A stretch of DNA of 6,515 nucleotides from Bacteroidota bacterium (lineage in GTDB: Bacteria; Bacteroidota; Bacteroidia; Flavobacteriales; Flavobacteriaceae): NCBI GenBank assembly GCA_023457535.1, contig JAEWLN010000190.1:1-6515 (forward strand), in the 5' to 3' direction. Below the pieces are notes generated by a model that worked only from the letters and a program-made list of their open reading frames with translations, ran no database searches and had not been told where the DNA came from. Numbering within the stretch: position 1 is the stretch's first letter; each line of letters opens with the position of its first letter. Below, piece after piece: positions 5,697-6,515 of the stretch. The translations under genes and the position numbers were made by a program.

Positions 5697-6515
5697 TTAC
5701 AGCGGTTCGACGGATTGGCTCTCGTGTCGTTTTTGCGCTTCTGCCAGGAAAGCCGATGGAGAAATCCCGGTCACTTTTTTAAAAACGGTCGAAAAAGCGC
5801 TGTGTGAACTAAAGCCGCAGTCCCCGGCCAGGTAGCTGATTTTGTAATGGGCGTATTGGCGGTGCATGTGGATCTTGCGGCAAATGTACCGGATGCGCAG
5901 GTTGTTGATGTAATAATTGAAGTTCTGGTCCTTATCCATTTTGATTACAGCCGATAAATAGGCCGGATTGGTCTTGAGCGTCAATGCGAGCATCGACAAA
6001 TTGAGCTTTGGATTCCGAAATTCCTCGCGCTGCTCAAATTCGCGCAGTCCGCCGATAATTTCCGCAGCCACGGCAGACGGTACGGACAAATTCGCTTTGG
6101 GTTCCACTGTAACCTGATCCCGGGTTTGCGTCCGATCGGACCGAAGTTCGTCGATGACGGCCAAATAATGCGTGTGCTGGACGTATTTGCGACGCAACAG
6201 CCATACGACCAAACCAATGCCGATGACACCCAACACCACCAATCCCAACACAAGCCATTTGTTGTATTGCCGCCATTGGCTCACCGATGCCGATAAATCC
6301 TGCTGCTCGGCGTTGATGGCCGTACCGATGGCGTGCCGTGCCTGTCCTTCTACCGTATCGCGCAGGGCAAGGTGCATTTCGTTGAAACGGGTGTAGTGGT
6401 TGCGGTCGCCTATTTTCTCGTAGTTGCGTGCCAGGTTTAAATAGACTTCCATTTTGAGCGGCCGGATGTTGAACCCGCGATCGTTGAGCATGGCACGCAA
6501 TGTATCGATGGCGCG
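5697..6515 (-). CDS. Transmembrane AraC-family transcriptional regulator with TPR sensor region, 5'-truncated
   Basis: The frame is open to the right edge, so the start is outside the window; 272 residues are visible. Residues 1-75 look like the end of a TPR array (VYLNLARNYEKIGDRNHYTRFNEMHLALRD). A single membrane helix follows at about 87-107 (WLVLGLVVLGVIGIGLVVWLL, then RRK). After a linker of about 55 residues comes a two-part AraC/XylS DNA-binding domain at about 165-260. Its first helix-turn-helix is around LALTLKTNPAYLSAVIK, the connector is NFNYYINNLRIRY, and the second helix-turn-helix is around ISYLAGDCGFSSHSAFSTVFKKVTGISPSAF. In Bacteroidota this architecture senses something with the extracytoplasmic TPR part and binds DNA with the cytoplasmic end. 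The gene is followed, in the same orientation, by the secreted two-module protein. The stimulus and targets are unknown. No clear terminator follows its stop. Confidence 0.93.
   Translation of the reverse strand, partial: RAIDTLRAMLNDRGFNIRPLKMEVYLNLARNYEKIGDRNHYTRFNEMHLALRDTVEGQARHAIGTAINAEQQDLSASVSQWRQYNKWLVLGLVVLGVIGIGLVVWLLRRKYVQHTHYLAVIDELRSDRTQTRDQVTVEPKANLSVPSAVAAEIIGGLREFEQREEFRNPKLNLSMLALTLKTNPAYLSAVIKMDKDQNFNYYINNLRIRYICRKIHMHRQYAHYKISYLAGDCGFSSHSAFSTVFKKVTGISPSAFLAEAQKRHESQSVEPL

Noticed and set aside
1..6515. Mobile element, CRISPR array, defence system or RNA gene
   Set aside because: No transposase, integrase, terminal inverted repeats, spaced short repeats, or tRNA/rRNA-like sequence was seen; all coding space is explained by four ordinary genes.

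Overview
The window looks like chromosomal DNA from a member of the Bacteroidota, most likely Flavobacteriales or a close relative. Three things point there. There are two different type IX secretion (T9SS) C-terminal sorting domains: a gliding-motility/CHU_C type B domain and a Por-secretion-tail type A domain. There is a membrane-bound TPR/AraC-type regulator of the form common in that phylum. The starts are preceded by A-rich stretches rather than GGAGG-type ribosome sites. Base composition looks close to balanced, which is on the high-GC side for flavobacteria. I cannot name a genus.

Layout. (1) From the left edge to 2284, plus strand: the C-terminal 760 residues of a very large secreted, multi-module surface protein (adhesin-like) ending in a type B sorting domain; its start lies outside the window. 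(2) 2295-4073, minus strand: a complete MsbA/BmrA-like ABC exporter half-transporter with all catalytic motifs intact, convergent with the adhesin and separated from it by 10 bases. (3) 4074-4195: intergenic, with a clear intrinsic terminator for the next gene and a Bacteroidota-type -7 element in front of the exporter. (4) 4196-5578, minus strand: a complete 460-residue secreted protein made of two copies of a ~170-residue module plus a type A sorting domain. (5) 5579-5696: intergenic, with a 13-bp near-perfect direct repeat. (6) 5697 to the right edge, minus strand: the C-terminal 272 residues of a transmembrane AraC-family regulator with TPR remnants on the extracytoplasmic side.

How they may work together. 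Two of the four genes encode cell-surface or secreted T9SS cargo. The regulator lies directly upstream of, and in the same orientation as, the 460-residue secreted protein, and the repeat in the gap between them is a candidate operator; this link is inference. The exporter has its own candidate promoter and is fenced off by a terminator, so nothing in the sequence ties it functionally to its neighbours. I see no RNA genes, CRISPR array, mobile element or defence system. The window is mainly ordinary Bacteroidota surface and transport genes, with a few regulatory and domain-architecture details worth checking.
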